In this document: positions 45,911-54,795 of the stretch, one piece after another
How positions within the stretch are numbered: position 1 is the stretch's first letter
Layout of the letters: each line of letters opens with the position of its first letter
Source: Cryobacterium tagatosivorans
GTDB lineage: Bacteria; Actinomycetota; Actinomycetes; Actinomycetales; Microbacteriaceae
Assembly: GCF_004402215.1 (NCBI RefSeq)
Contig: NZ_SOEZ01000038.1
Location: 62,001-126,000 of the forward strand
Reading direction: 5' to 3'
DNA length: 64,000 nt
Position numbers and translations under genes: made by a program
The notes under the pieces: generated by a model
The model's input: only the letters and a program-made list of their open reading frames with translations
Databases searched by the model: none
What the model was told of the DNA's origin: nothing

Positions 45911-48337
45911 ATGGCCGAGACCAAGCAGGTCGTCCTCGTCGGTGGCCGCCGGATCAGGCTCACCAACCTCGACAAGGTGCTCTACCCCGAAACCGGGACC
46001 ACCAAGGCGGATGTCCTCGGTTACTACGCGGCCGTGGCCGACGTGCTCATCCCGCACGCGAGGAACCGCCCGGCCACGCGCAAGCGGTGGGTGCACGGGG
46101 TCGGGACGCCGGAGGACCCCGGGCAGGTGTTCTTCGAGAAGAACCTCCCGGCCGGCACTCCCGACTGGGTCAAGCGCGCCCGGATCGAGCACACGACGCG
46201 CGACGCCGTGTATCCGCTGGTCAACGACCTGGCCACTTTGACCTGGCTGGCGCAGATGGCCGCGCTGGAAATCCACGTCCCTCAGTGGCAGTTCGGCCGC
46301 GGCGGTAACCCGAAGAATCCCGACCGGCTCGTGCTCGACCTGGACCCCGGTGAGGGGGTCACCCTGGCCGAATGCGCCGAGGTCGCCCGGCTCGCCCGCG
46401 CCATCCTGCGCGACATGGACCTCGACCCGATTCCGGTGACCAGCGGGAGCAAGGGCATCCACCTCTACGCCGCGCTCGACCTCAGCCATACCTCGGACCA
46501 GGTGTCCCAGGTGGCGCACGAGCTGGCCAGGGCGCTGGAGGCGGACCACCCCGACCTCATCGTCAGCGACATGAAGATCGCCCGCCGTGCCGGCAAGGTG
46601 CTCGTGGACTGGAGCCAGAACAACGCGGCGAAGACGACGATCACGCCCTACTCGCTGCGGGGGATGTTCCGCCCGATGGTCGCCGTGCCCCGGACCTGGC
46701 GTGAGCTGGCGTCGCCGCGGCTCGAGCAGCTCGACCTCGAACAGGTGCTCACCCGGATGAAGCGTCGCCGGGATCCGCTCGAGTCCCTGCTCGGTGCCCG
46801 GGAGGGTCCGCCCGACGAGGACAGGCTGGCCGCCTACCGCGGCAAACGCGACCAGGCCAGGACCCCCGAACCCGTTCCGGAGGGCCCCGCCGCGTCCTCC
46901 TCCGGCCGGTCGTTCGTGATCCAGGAGCACCACGCCCGCCGGCTGCACTACGACCTGCGCTTCGAGCGCGACGGGGTGCTCGTGTCCTGGGCGCTGCCGA
47001 AGGGCGTGCCGACAGACCCGGCGCGGAACCACCTGGCCGTGCACACCGAGGACCACCCGCTCGAATACGGCTTCTTCGAGGGGACCATCCCGGCCGGGGA
47101 ATACGGGGCCGGCGAGGTCACGATCTGGGACAGCGGCGAGTACGAGCTGGAGAAGTGGCGCGACGACGAGGTCATCGCGACCCTGCACGGCGAGCCGGGC
47201 GGCGGCCTCGGCGGGCCGCGCCGGATCGCCCTCATCCACACCGGACGGGACGGGGATGAGAAGAACTGGCTCATCCACCTGATGAAGGCCGCGTCGCCCG
47301 CGTCGCGGGCCACGGCCCTGGCCGCCACCGCCACGACCCCGGGCGCCACCTCCCGGCCGTACTCCCCGATGCTCGCGGCCCTCGGCTCGCCGAGCGACCT
47401 GCGCGAGGAGGACGAGTGGTCGTTCGAGATGAAATGGGACGGCATCCGGGCGATCGCTTACCTGGCGACGGAGGGCACCGAACGCAGCGTGAGGCTGCTC
47501 ACCCGGAAGGGAAACGACGTCACGGCGGCGTATCCCGAAATCGTCGACGGGCTCATCAGCGGGGTGCGGGCCGACTCGGCGGTCCTCGACGGGGAAGTCG
47601 TCGCGCCGGGTCGCGGCGGCCGACCCGACTTCGGCCTGCTCCAGGCCCGGATGGGGCTGAGCGCTCCCCGGGACGTGCGCGCGGCCAGGGCCGGCACGCC
47701 CGTGCATTTCATGGCCTTCGACCTGCTTGAGCTGGACGGAGAGCCGCTCACCGGGCACTCATACCTCGAGCGCCGCCGGGCACTCGAGTCGACCGTCACC
47801 GGGAGCGCCACGGTCCAGGTGCCGCCCGCCTTCGACGGGGACTTCACTGCGGCGTTCCGGAGCAGCCTCGAACTCGGTCTCGAGGGGGTGATCGCCAAGC
47901 AACGGGAGGGCGACTATCTGGCGGGCCGGCGCACGCGGACGTGGCTCAAGATCAAACACCACCGCAGCCAGGAGGTCGTCGTCGGCGGGTGGCGCCCCGG
48001 CAACGGTCGCCGGTCCGACAGCATCGGCGCCCTGCTGCTGGGAATCCCGGATGGCGAATCCCTGCGGTACGTGGGGCGGGTGGGCACCGGGTTCCGCGAC
48101 CGCGACCTGGCCGACGCCCTCAGCCGGCTGACGCCGCTGGCGCGGAAGACGAGCCCGTTCGCCGACGTGCCGTCCATCGACGCCCGCGGAGCCACCTGGG
48201 TGCGGCCGGTCCTGGTCGGGGAGGTCGAGTTTGCCGAATGGACCTCGTCCGGCCGGCTGCGGCAGCCGTCCTGGCGAGGCTGGCGCCCGGACAAGTCCCC
48301 CGCCGATGTCGTGCGGGAGGAGCCCGCGCCGAACTGA
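45911..48337 (+). CDS. ligD: Multifunctional ATP-dependent DNA ligase LigD (Pol-PE-Lig)
   Basis: Bacterial NHEJ enzyme. The protein has 808 residues in the actinobacterial domain order. The primase-polymerase part (about 1-300) has LVLDLDPGEGVTL with the catalytic acids and SGSKGIHLYA. The 3'-phosphoesterase part (about 330-450) has HHARRLHYDLRFERDG, LPKGVP and EDHPLEYGFFEG. The ligase part (about 475-800) has the adenylated lysine in EMKWDGIRAI and a C-terminal OB fold. It starts with ATG. Confidence 0.95.
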   Translation: MAETKQVVLVGGRRIRLTNLDKVLYPETGTTKADVLGYYAAVADVLIPHARNRPATRKRWVHGVGTPEDPGQVFFEKNLPAGTPDWVKRARIEHTTRDAVYPLVNDLATLTWLAQMAALEIHVPQWQFGRGGNPKNPDRLVLDLDPGEGVTLAECAEVARLARAILRDMDLDPIPVTSGSKGIHLYAALDLSHTSDQVSQVAHELARALEADHPDLIVSDMKIARRAGKVLVDWSQNNAAKTTITPYSLRGMFRPMVAVPRTWRELASPRLEQLDLEQVLTRMKRRRDPLESLLGAREGPPDEDRLAAYRGKRDQARTPEPVPEGPAASSSGRSFVIQEHHARRLHYDLRFERDGVLVSWALPKGVPTDPARNHLAVHTEDHPLEYGFFEGTIPAGEYGAGEVTIWDSGEYELEKWRDDEVIATLHGEPGGGLGGPRRIALIHTGRDGDEKNWLIHLMKAASPASRATALAATATTPGATSRPYSPMLAALGSPSDLREEDEWSFEMKWDGIRAIAYLATEGTERSVRLLTRKGNDVTAAYPEIVDGLISGVRADSAVLDGEVVAPGRGGRPDFGLLQARMGLSAPRDVRAARAGTPVHFMAFDLLELDGEPLTGHSYLERRRALESTVTGSATVQVPPAFDGDFTAAFRSSLELGLEGVIAKQREGDYLAGRRTRTWLKIKHHRSQEVVVGGWRPGNGRRSDSIGALLLGIPDGESLRYVGRVGTGFRDRDLADALSRLTPLARKTSPFADVPSIDARGATWVRPVLVGEVEFAEWTSSGRLRQPSWRGWRPDKSPADVVREEPAPN

Positions 48338-48389
48338 CAGGTCCGGGCGACGGGTGCGGGCCGACGCGTGCCGGCTGACGGCTGCCAGC

Positions 48390-48842
48390 CTACGGCGTGA
48401 GCCGGGCCCGCAGCTCGGGCCAGCTCTCCGCGAAGCCCGGATGAAGCGGCAGCTCGTCGACCTCGGGGATCGGGACCCAGCGCAGCGCGATGCTCTCCCG
48501 GTCGCTGATCACCGGTTCGAAGCGCGCCGTCGCGTGCACGACCACCGTTGTGTAGGACCAGAAGCCCAGGTCGAGCACGGAGGTGAACTGGACCCGGAGC
48601 AGGTGGGCCGGGACGCCGGCCTCTTCCTCCGCCTCGCGGACGGCAGCCTCCAGCACGGTTTCGTGTTCATGCCGGGCGCCGCCGGGGAGACCCCAGGAGT
48701 CACCGAAGTGGCTCCAGGCCGCGCGGTGTTGCAGCAGAACGCCGAGCTCGAGGTGGTGCACCAGCAGGCCCGCAGCCCCGAATCGGCCCCAGAACTTACG
48801 GCCGTCGGGGGCGTAGACCCAGTTATCGCCGCTGCCGCTCAT
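48390..48842 (-). CDS. NUDIX hydrolase
   Basis: The protein has 150 residues. The Nudix box is complete: GGARHEHETVLEAAVREAEE then EAGV. The substrate is not evident; sanitation of oxidised or damaged nucleotides would suit its DNA-repair neighbours, but that is inference. ATG 48842 (MSGSGDNWVYAP) is preferred over an upstream frame that lacks a ribosome site. It is convergent with ligD (52-base gap). Confidence 0.9.
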   Translation of the reverse strand: MSGSGDNWVYAPDGRKFWGRFGAAGLLVHHLELGVLLQHRAAWSHFGDSWGLPGGARHEHETVLEAAVREAEEEAGVPAHLLRVQFTSVLDLGFWSYTTVVVHATARFEPVISDRESIALRWVPIPEVDELPLHPGFAESWPELRARLTP

Positions 48843-48897
48843 GGTTCCAGCATGCCTCACCAGCAGCCCAGTTCGCTGGACGAGTTCGCCGGAGGCG

Positions 48898-49425
48898 TCA
48901 GATCGAGACGACCGCGTGCACGGTCGTGTCGCCGAGCCGGCTTCGTCCGGCCAGGCCCGTGAGCTCGACGACGACGCCGACCCCGGCGAGGGTGTACCCG
49001 GCGCGCTCGATCAGGCGAGACGTCGCCGCGACGGTGCCTCCCGTGGCCAGGACGTCGTCGAGGACGAGCACGCGGGAGCCGGCCGGCAGCTGGCCGACCT
49101 CGAGCTCCAGGCGGGCCGAGCCGTATTCGAGGTCGTACTCCTCTGTCAGGACGGTACCGGGCAGCTTGCCGCCCTTGCGGACGGCGAGCACGGCAACATC
49201 CGCCGCGTAGCCGACGGCCGCGGCGAGCAGGAATCCGCGCGCCTCGATGCCGGCAACCGCGTCGAAGCGCCCGTGGTAGCCCTCGACCAGCTCGTCGACG
49301 ATGGTGCGGAATGCCGCGGCGTTGGCGAAGACGGGGTTAAGATCGCTGAACATGATGCCCGGTTGCGGGAAGTCCGGGTATGAGGCCAGGAGGGAATGAA
49401 CGTGCTGGGCGGCGGGAGAAGTCAC
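48898..49425 (-). CDS. apt: Adenine phosphoribosyltransferase
   Basis: Purine salvage enzyme making AMP from adenine and PRPP. The protein has 175 residues. PDFPQPGIMFSDLNPVF, GIEARGFLLAAAV and the PRPP loop VLVLDDVLATGGTVAA are diagnostic. The GTG start overlaps the marR stop by 4 bases, so apt is translationally coupled to a MarR regulator, an unusual pairing. Confidence 0.93.
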   Translation of the reverse strand: MTSPAAQHVHSLLASYPDFPQPGIMFSDLNPVFANAAAFRTIVDELVEGYHGRFDAVAGIEARGFLLAAAVGYAADVAVLAVRKGGKLPGTVLTEEYDLEYGSARLELEVGQLPAGSRVLVLDDVLATGGTVAATSRLIERAGYTLAGVGVVVELTGLAGRSRLGDTTVHAVVSI

Positions 49426-49976
49426 CGGTCCAGCGTAGGCGCTGGCCCGGCGCCCGGGGCGCGAGGGGCGACGTCGGGCGACGACACGGCAGCGCTGAGC
49501 GTGTCCAGGAAGTGGATGACGGCCTTCTGCTGGGCGCCGGTGAGGCCCTCGGCGACATCCAGCATCCGCCCGTGCATCGCGGAGAGCGTGGCCCGCACCT
49601 CCTGGTGCGCGCCCGGCGTCGCGTGGAGCACCTGCGCCCGTCGATCGCTCGGGTGCGGCTCGCGCCGAATGTGCCCGGAACCGACGAGCCGGGACAGCAG
49701 TTTGGCGGTCGCGGCGGAGGAGACGCCCAGCACCTTGCTGAGATCCTTCGGGCTGACCGCGGCCCCCCTGGCCTCCGCGGAGATGAGGTGCCGGATGGCC
49801 AGGAGGTCGGTCTCGTTCATGTCCATCTCGGCCTGGGTGCGGTGACGCATGGCGCTGTCGGCCGCCCGGAAGCGCCGCAGGGCCTCGAGAACGCGCATGG
49901 CGCGGACCACCTCGTCATCGTCCGCCCGGTACCAATAGGAGGCCGAGGGGGCTTCCGTGTCTTCTCGATCAGGCAT
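49422..49976 (-). CDS. crtR: MarR-family regulator, probable CrtR-type repressor of the carotenoid operon
   Basis: The protein has 184 residues. The winged helix spans about 55-125: DLLAIRHLISAEARGAAVSP, KDLSKVLGVSSAATAKLLSR and the wing EPHPSDRRAQVLHAT. It is divergent from idi-crtE, like CrtR of Corynebacterium glutamicum, a GGPP-responsive repressor of crt genes. A CTAAC-TTG-GTTAG palindrome lies between the two transcripts. The name rests on family plus position, not on sequence identity. Confidence 0.82.
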   Translation of the reverse strand: MPDREDTEAPSASYWYRADDDEVVRAMRVLEALRRFRAADSAMRHRTQAEMDMNETDLLAIRHLISAEARGAAVSPKDLSKVLGVSSAATAKLLSRLVGSGHIRREPHPSDRRAQVLHATPGAHQEVRATLSAMHGRMLDVAEGLTGAQQKAVIHFLDTLSAAVSSPDVAPRAPGAGPAPTLDR

Positions 49977-50001
49977 AGCCCCATGCTAACGTGAGATGTA
50001 G

Positions 50002-50033
50002 CTAACTTGGTTAGGCACTTTTTCGGGTATCTT
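50002..50033 (+). promoter_or_regulatory. Candidate MarR operator and promoter of the idi-crt operon
   Basis: CTAAC (50002-50006) and GTTAG (50010-50014) form a palindrome with a 3-base centre. A further GCTAAC lies at 49985-49990. The sequence TTGGTT (50007-50012), 15 bases, TATCTT (50028-50033) is a possible -35/-10 pair; its spacer is short. Repressor binding would cover the -35. The palindrome is seen; its use is inference. Confidence 0.5.
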
Positions 50034-50058
50034 GGCTCACAGAAGAGGGAGTACGGCC

Positions 50059-50598
50059 GTGCAGACCGCAGAATCACTCGTGGAACACGTCATCCTGCTT
50101 GATCAGGAGGGGCGTGAAATCGGCACGGCACCCAAGGACAGCGTGCACGGCGCGGACACCTCGTTCCACCTCGCCTTCTCCTGCTATGTCTTCAACGATC
50201 GCGGTGAGGTGCTGATGACCCGGCGGGCGCTCGAGAAGAAGGCGTGGCCCGGTGTCTGGACGAACTCGTTCTGCGGGCATCCGCTGCCGGCCGAACCGCT
50301 CACGAACGCGGTCACCCGGCGAGCGCGCTTCGAACTCGGCCTCGACATCGACGACATCTCCGTCGCCCTCCCCCTCTTCCGCTACCGGGCGACGGACAGC
50401 TCGGGCACCGTGGAGAACGAGCTCTGCCCGGTCTATGTGGCCACGACCTCGGCTGAACCGGAACCGAACCCCCTCGAGGTGATGGAGCACCGGTGGGCCA
50501 ACCCGGACACCCTCCGCAGCGCCGTGCGCGACGCACCGTGGGCGTTCAGCCCGTGGCTGGTCCTGCAGGTGCAGGAGCTGGAGCGCTTCCGTGCCTGA
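50059..50598 (+). CDS. idi: Isopentenyl-diphosphate delta-isomerase, type I
   Basis: Interconverts IPP and DMAPP, feeding the prenyl starter into the operon. The protein has 179 residues. NSFCGHPLPAE carries the catalytic Cys and first metal His; ENELCPVYVA carries the second acid pair. GTG 50059 follows GAGGGAG. It overlaps crtE by 8 bases and is the first gene of the carotenoid operon. Confidence 0.93.
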   Translation: MQTAESLVEHVILLDQEGREIGTAPKDSVHGADTSFHLAFSCYVFNDRGEVLMTRRALEKKAWPGVWTNSFCGHPLPAEPLTNAVTRRARFELGLDIDDISVALPLFRYRATDSSGTVENELCPVYVATTSAEPEPNPLEVMEHRWANPDTLRSAVRDAPWAFSPWLVLQVQELERFRA

Positions 50599-51637
50599 GA
50601 TCGCGACAGCGGGGGTCGAAACGGAACTGCAACGCTACTTCGCGGCGGCCCGGCTGCGCGCGAGTGATTACGGCGAGCACTACGTCGCCCTGTGGGACTG
50701 CCTCGAACAGGCGAGCACGGGCGGCAAACGAGTACGCCCGGCGATGGTCCTGGCCGCGTACGCCGGCTTCGGGGGCCGCGACCTCTCCCTCGTCACGCCC
50801 GTCGCGGTGAGCTTCGAGCTGCTGCACACGGCCTTCCTCATCCACGACGACGTGATCGACCGCGACCTGGCCCGGCGCGGCATCGCGAACATCGCCGGGC
50901 AGTTCAGCGACCGCGCCCTCGCGCACGGCGCCGCGAGCGGGCAGGCCAGCGCCTGGGCGGTCACGGCGGCCATCCTCGCCGGTGACCTCGCGCTCAGCGA
51001 GGCCCACCGTATCCTGGCCAGGCTGCCGGTGGACACGGGGCGGCGGATCAGGTTGCTCGACCTCCTCGATCGCGCGGTTTTCGTCTCCGCCGCGGGCGAA
51101 CTGGCGGATGTCACGAACGCCGCCCGGCCGCATCCGCTCGGTGTCACCGAGGTGATCGCGACGCTCGAACAGAAGACGGCCATCTACTCCTTCGAGGCGC
51201 CGCTGCAGGCCGGCGCGGTGCTGTCCGGGGCGACCGACACGGCCATCGACGTGCTCGGGCGCTACGGACGACTGGTGGGCGTGGCCTTCCAGATCACCGA
51301 TGACATCCTCGGCGTCTTCGGCGACCCGGCCCGGACCGGCAAGAGCGCCCTGGCCGACCTGCGCGAGGGCAAGCAGACAGCCCTCATCGCCCACGCCGGC
51401 TCCACGATCCACTGGCCGGCGATCGCGCCGTTCATCGGCAAGACCGACCTGACCGAGCCGGAGGCCGAGCTGGCCAGGGGCCTGCTCCGCGACTGCGGCG
51501 CCCCGCAGGCCGCGGACGAACTCGCCAGGGACCACGCGGCGAAGGCCGTGGAGGCGCTGGACACCCCCCTCATCCCCGCCGAGCTGCGCAGCACGCTGAC
51601 CGCCCTCGCGGACTCCGCCGTCAACCGGTTCCGATGA
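50591..51637 (+). CDS. crtE: Geranylgeranyl diphosphate synthase
   Basis: Trans-prenyltransferase giving GGPP for phytoene. The protein has 348 residues. GGKRVRPAMVLAA, the first Asp-rich motif HDDVIDRDLARRG and the second QITDDILGVFGD are intact. It starts with GTG. Its stop overlaps the crtB start by 4 bases. It is distinct from the prenyl synthase at 23802-24887, which shares the motifs but differs throughout. Confidence 0.92.
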   Translation: MPEIATAGVETELQRYFAAARLRASDYGEHYVALWDCLEQASTGGKRVRPAMVLAAYAGFGGRDLSLVTPVAVSFELLHTAFLIHDDVIDRDLARRGIANIAGQFSDRALAHGAASGQASAWAVTAAILAGDLALSEAHRILARLPVDTGRRIRLLDLLDRAVFVSAAGELADVTNAARPHPLGVTEVIATLEQKTAIYSFEAPLQAGAVLSGATDTAIDVLGRYGRLVGVAFQITDDILGVFGDPARTGKSALADLREGKQTALIAHAGSTIHWPAIAPFIGKTDLTEPEAELARGLLRDCGAPQAADELARDHAAKAVEALDTPLIPAELRSTLTALADSAVNRFR

Positions 51638-52527
51638 CGCGGCGGGCGAGGGCGCAGTCGACCGACATCGACCAGTACAACGCGGCGGCGCGGGCCAGTT
51701 CGGCCACCGTGATCGACGCATACTCGACCTCCTTCGGGCTGGCCACCCGGCTGCTCTCCCCGACCGTGCGGAGCCAGGTCCGAACCGTGTACGCGCTGGT
51801 GCGGATCGCCGATGAGATCGTCGACGGCGCTGCGACCGGGGCCGGACTGGACGTGGCCGCCCAGCGTGAACAGCTCGACGACCTCGAACGCGAGACCGAG
51901 CGGGCGATCCACGGCGGTTACAGCACCAACCTGGTCGTGCACGCCTTCGCCACCACCGCACGCCTGGTCGGCATCGATTTCCGTCTCACCGCGCCGTTCT
52001 TCGCGTCCATGCGCCGCGACCTCGACCCCTCGCCGTTCACCGAGGAGGGCGTCGCCGCGTACATCTACGGCTCGGCGGAGGTCATCGGCCTCATGTGCCT
52101 GCGCTGCTTCATCCAGGAGACCTCGGTGACGACGACGGAGCGGGCGCTGCTCGAAGACGGCGCCCGGCGCCTCGGCGCCGCCTTCCAGAAGGTCAACTTC
52201 CTCCGCGACCTCGCCTGCGACCGCGACACCCTCGGCCGGAACTACTTCCCCGGGCTCGACGTCGCCACCATGACCGATGTCGAGAAGGACCGGATCCTCG
52301 ACGACATCGATGCCGACCTGGCCGCCGCGGAGCACGTGCTGCCCATGCTGCCCGGCGGGAGCCGCCGAGCGGTCACGCTCGCCCACCACCTCTTCTCCCG
52401 CCTGTCCAGCCGGCTCCGGGGCACCCCGGCGCAGCAGCTCCTGCGGGCCAGGGTGCGGGTTCCGGATGCCGAGAAACTCGTGATCGCCGTCGCGGCGACC
52501 CTCGGCGCCGGGACGTGGAAGCGGTGA
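51634..52527 (+). CDS. crtB: Phytoene synthase
   Basis: Head-to-head condensation of two GGPP to phytoene. The protein has 297 residues. The squalene/phytoene synthase signatures are SFGLATRLLSP, VRIADEIVDG (first Asp-rich motif), GSAEVIGLMCLRCF and KVNFLRDLACDRDTLGRNYF (second). ATG 51634. The stop overlaps the crtI GTG (GTGA). Confidence 0.93.
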   Translation: MTRRARAQSTDIDQYNAAARASSATVIDAYSTSFGLATRLLSPTVRSQVRTVYALVRIADEIVDGAATGAGLDVAAQREQLDDLERETERAIHGGYSTNLVVHAFATTARLVGIDFRLTAPFFASMRRDLDPSPFTEEGVAAYIYGSAEVIGLMCLRCFIQETSVTTTERALLEDGARRLGAAFQKVNFLRDLACDRDTLGRNYFPGLDVATMTDVEKDRILDDIDADLAAAEHVLPMLPGGSRRAVTLAHHLFSRLSSRLRGTPAQQLLRARVRVPDAEKLVIAVAATLGAGTWKR

Positions 52528-54146
52528 CCCGGCACGCCAGGCGCACGCGCACGGTGGTCATCGGCGGAGGCATCGCCGGGCTGGCGAGCGCCGCCCTGCT
52601 CGCCCGCGAGGGCCATGACGTGACGCTGCTCGAGGCCAGGGGGGAGCTGGGCGGACGCGCGGGCAGCTGGGACGCCGACGGCTTCCGGTTCGACACCGGG
52701 CCGTCGTGGTACCTCATGCCGGAGGTGTTCGACCACTTCTACCGACTGCTCGGCACCAGCGCTTCCGAACAGCTCGAGCTCACCCGGCTCGACCCCGGCT
52801 ACCGCGTCTACTTCGAGGCCCAGGCCGAGCCTGTCGACATCGCTGCCGACCGCGAAACGAACGTGCGCACGTTCGAACGGCTCGAGCCGGGTGCGGGAGC
52901 CGCCCTCGACCGCTACCTCGACTCGGCCGAGGACACCTACCGGATGGCCGTCGAGCGCTTCCTCTACACGAGCTTCGCCTCCTTCCGCCCGTTCCTCGAC
53001 CGGGCGGTCCTCGGCCGCCTCGGCAGGCTGGCCCGGCTCCTGCTGCAGCCCCTCGACCGGTTCGCCGCTGGGTACTTCCGAGACCCCCGGCTGCGGCAGA
53101 TCCTCGGCTTTCCCGCCGTCTTCCTCGGCTCGTCGCCCGGCAGCACGCCGTCGATGTACCACCTGATGAGCTACCTCGACCTGGCCGACGGGGTGCTCTA
53201 CCCGCAGGGCGGCTTCACCCGCGTCATCGACAGCATCGCCGGCCTCACCCGGGCGGAGGGCGTTCGCGTGCTCACCGGGTCGCGCGTGAGCGCGATCGGC
53301 ACGGCCACCCGCGAGACAACCGGCAGGAAACGCCTCGGCCGGAGCGGCGGCGGCCGTTCCTCGGCGAGCGCGGTCACCGGGGTGAGCTACCTCGGGCCGG
53401 ACGGAACCACGGTCGAGCTCGAGTGCGACGTCGTCGTTTCGGCGGCCGACCTCCACCACACCGAGACCGAACTGGTGCCGGCGGAGCAGCGGACCTATCC
53501 GGAGCGATGGTGGCAGCGCCGCGTCTCCGGCCCCGGTGCGGTGCTGGTCATGCTCGGCGTCTCGGGCGAGCTGCCCGAGCTCGAGCACCACACCCTGTTC
53601 TTCACCACGGACTGGAAGGAGAACTTCGGCAAGATCTTCGGCAAGAACCCGAGCGTTCCGACGCCGGCATCCTTCTATGCCTGCATGCCCAGCGCGACCG
53701 ACGCCACGGTGGCGCCGCCTGGCACGGCGAACCTGTTCCTGCTCGTGCCGATCCCCGCCGACCCGTCCCTGGGTCGCGGCGGCATCGCCGGCGCCGGTGA
53801 CGCCGCGATCGAGGCCATCGCGGATGCCGCGATCGGCCAGCTGTCGGAGTGGGCGGGCATCCCCGACCTGACGGAGCGCATCGTCGTGCGCCGCACCGTC
53901 GGGCCGGCCGACTTCGCCGAGGACCTCAACTCCTGGCGCGGGGGCGCGCTCGGGCCGGGGCACACCCTGCGGCAGAGCGCCTTCCTGCGCGGCTCGAACG
54001 CCTCGGCCAGGGTCGACGGGCTCTACTACGCCGGCGGCACCACCATCCCGGGGATAGGCCTGCCGATGTGCCTGATCAGCGCCGAGATCCTGGTCAAGCG
54101 CATCCGCTCCGACACGTCAACCGGGCCGCTCCCGGAGCCGCTGTGA
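52524..54146 (+). CDS. crtI: Phytoene desaturase (lycopene-forming)
   Basis: FAD-dependent desaturase taking phytoene to lycopene. The protein has 540 residues. The N-terminal dinucleotide fold is TVVIGGGIAGLASAALLARE (about 10-29), then LEARGELGGRAGSW. The C-terminal motif is YYAGGTTIPGIGLPMCL. The GTG start (52524) is inside the crtB stop, and the stop TGA overlaps the crtYe GTG. This level of coupling runs through the whole operon. Confidence 0.94.
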   Translation: MTRHARRTRTVVIGGGIAGLASAALLAREGHDVTLLEARGELGGRAGSWDADGFRFDTGPSWYLMPEVFDHFYRLLGTSASEQLELTRLDPGYRVYFEAQAEPVDIAADRETNVRTFERLEPGAGAALDRYLDSAEDTYRMAVERFLYTSFASFRPFLDRAVLGRLGRLARLLLQPLDRFAAGYFRDPRLRQILGFPAVFLGSSPGSTPSMYHLMSYLDLADGVLYPQGGFTRVIDSIAGLTRAEGVRVLTGSRVSAIGTATRETTGRKRLGRSGGGRSSASAVTGVSYLGPDGTTVELECDVVVSAADLHHTETELVPAEQRTYPERWWQRRVSGPGAVLVMLGVSGELPELEHHTLFFTTDWKENFGKIFGKNPSVPTPASFYACMPSATDATVAPPGTANLFLLVPIPADPSLGRGGIAGAGDAAIEAIADAAIGQLSEWAGIPDLTERIVVRRTVGPADFAEDLNSWRGGALGPGHTLRQSAFLRGSNASARVDGLYYAGGTTIPGIGLPMCLISAEILVKRIRSDTSTGPLPEPL

Positions 54147-54493
54147 GCGCCGGCTACCTGCTCACCCTGCTGGCCTGCCTGGCCGCGATGGTGCTGCTGG
54201 ACTGGAGGTTCCGGCTGTTCTTCTGGCGGGATGCCCGCCGGGCCGGCTGGGTGCTCGGCGCCGGCGTGCTCTTCTTCCTCGCCTGGGATCTCCTCGGCAT
54301 CGGCTTCGGCATCTTCTACCGGGGCGACACGAACCTGATGACGGGCCTGCAGCTGGCCCCGGAGCTCCCGCTGGAGGAGCTCTTCTTCCTCGCCTTCCTC
54401 TGCTACCTGACGATGAACCTGGTCCAGGGCGCGCAGCTGGTCCTGACCCGGCTCGCCCTCACCAGCGGGCGGACCAAGGGGCGGACCCGATGA
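54143..54493 (+). CDS. crtYe: Heterodimeric C50 carotenoid cyclase subunit
   Basis: Small membrane protein, 116 residues, three helices, of the lycopene cyclase domain family. LDWRFRLFFWRDARR, FLAWDLLGIGFGIFYRG and LAPELPLEELFFLAFLCYLT are typical. With CrtYf it cyclises flavuxanthin-type C50 intermediates. The GTG start overlaps the crtI stop; its own stop overlaps the crtYf ATG (ATGA). Confidence 0.88.
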   Translation: MSAGYLLTLLACLAAMVLLDWRFRLFFWRDARRAGWVLGAGVLFFLAWDLLGIGFGIFYRGDTNLMTGLQLAPELPLEELFFLAFLCYLTMNLVQGAQLVLTRLALTSGRTKGRTR

Positions 54494-54795
54494 GCTACCT
54501 GCTGCTGGACGCCGTCTTCCTCGCCGCCGCGGGCGCCGTCGCCACTCTCGCACTGCAGCAGCGGCGCCTGGACCGGACCCGGCTGGCCGCGACCGGGATC
54601 GCCCTGGCCGTCCTGCTCGTCCTCACCGCGGTGTTCGACACCGTCATGATCGCAGTCGGGCTCGTCGCCTACGATCCGGCGCTGCTGATGGGCTTCCGGG
54701 TGGGCCTGGCGCCGCTGGAGGACTTCGCCTATCCGGTCGCCGCCGCGATCCTGCTCCCCGCCGTGTGGGCGCTGCTGGGGACGCGACATGAGTGA
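54490..54795 (+). CDS. crtYf: Heterodimeric C50 carotenoid cyclase subunit
   Basis: The protein has 101 residues with three hydrophobic helices. AVFDTVMIAVGLVAYDPALL and GLAPLEDFAYPVAAAILLPA match the second half of the heterodimeric cyclase. Neither subunit should act alone. It overlaps crtEb by 8 bases. Ring type (epsilon, beta or gamma) is not readable from the sequence. Confidence 0.86.
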   Translation: MSYLLLDAVFLAAAGAVATLALQQRRLDRTRLAATGIALAVLLVLTAVFDTVMIAVGLVAYDPALLMGFRVGLAPLEDFAYPVAAAILLPAVWALLGTRHE

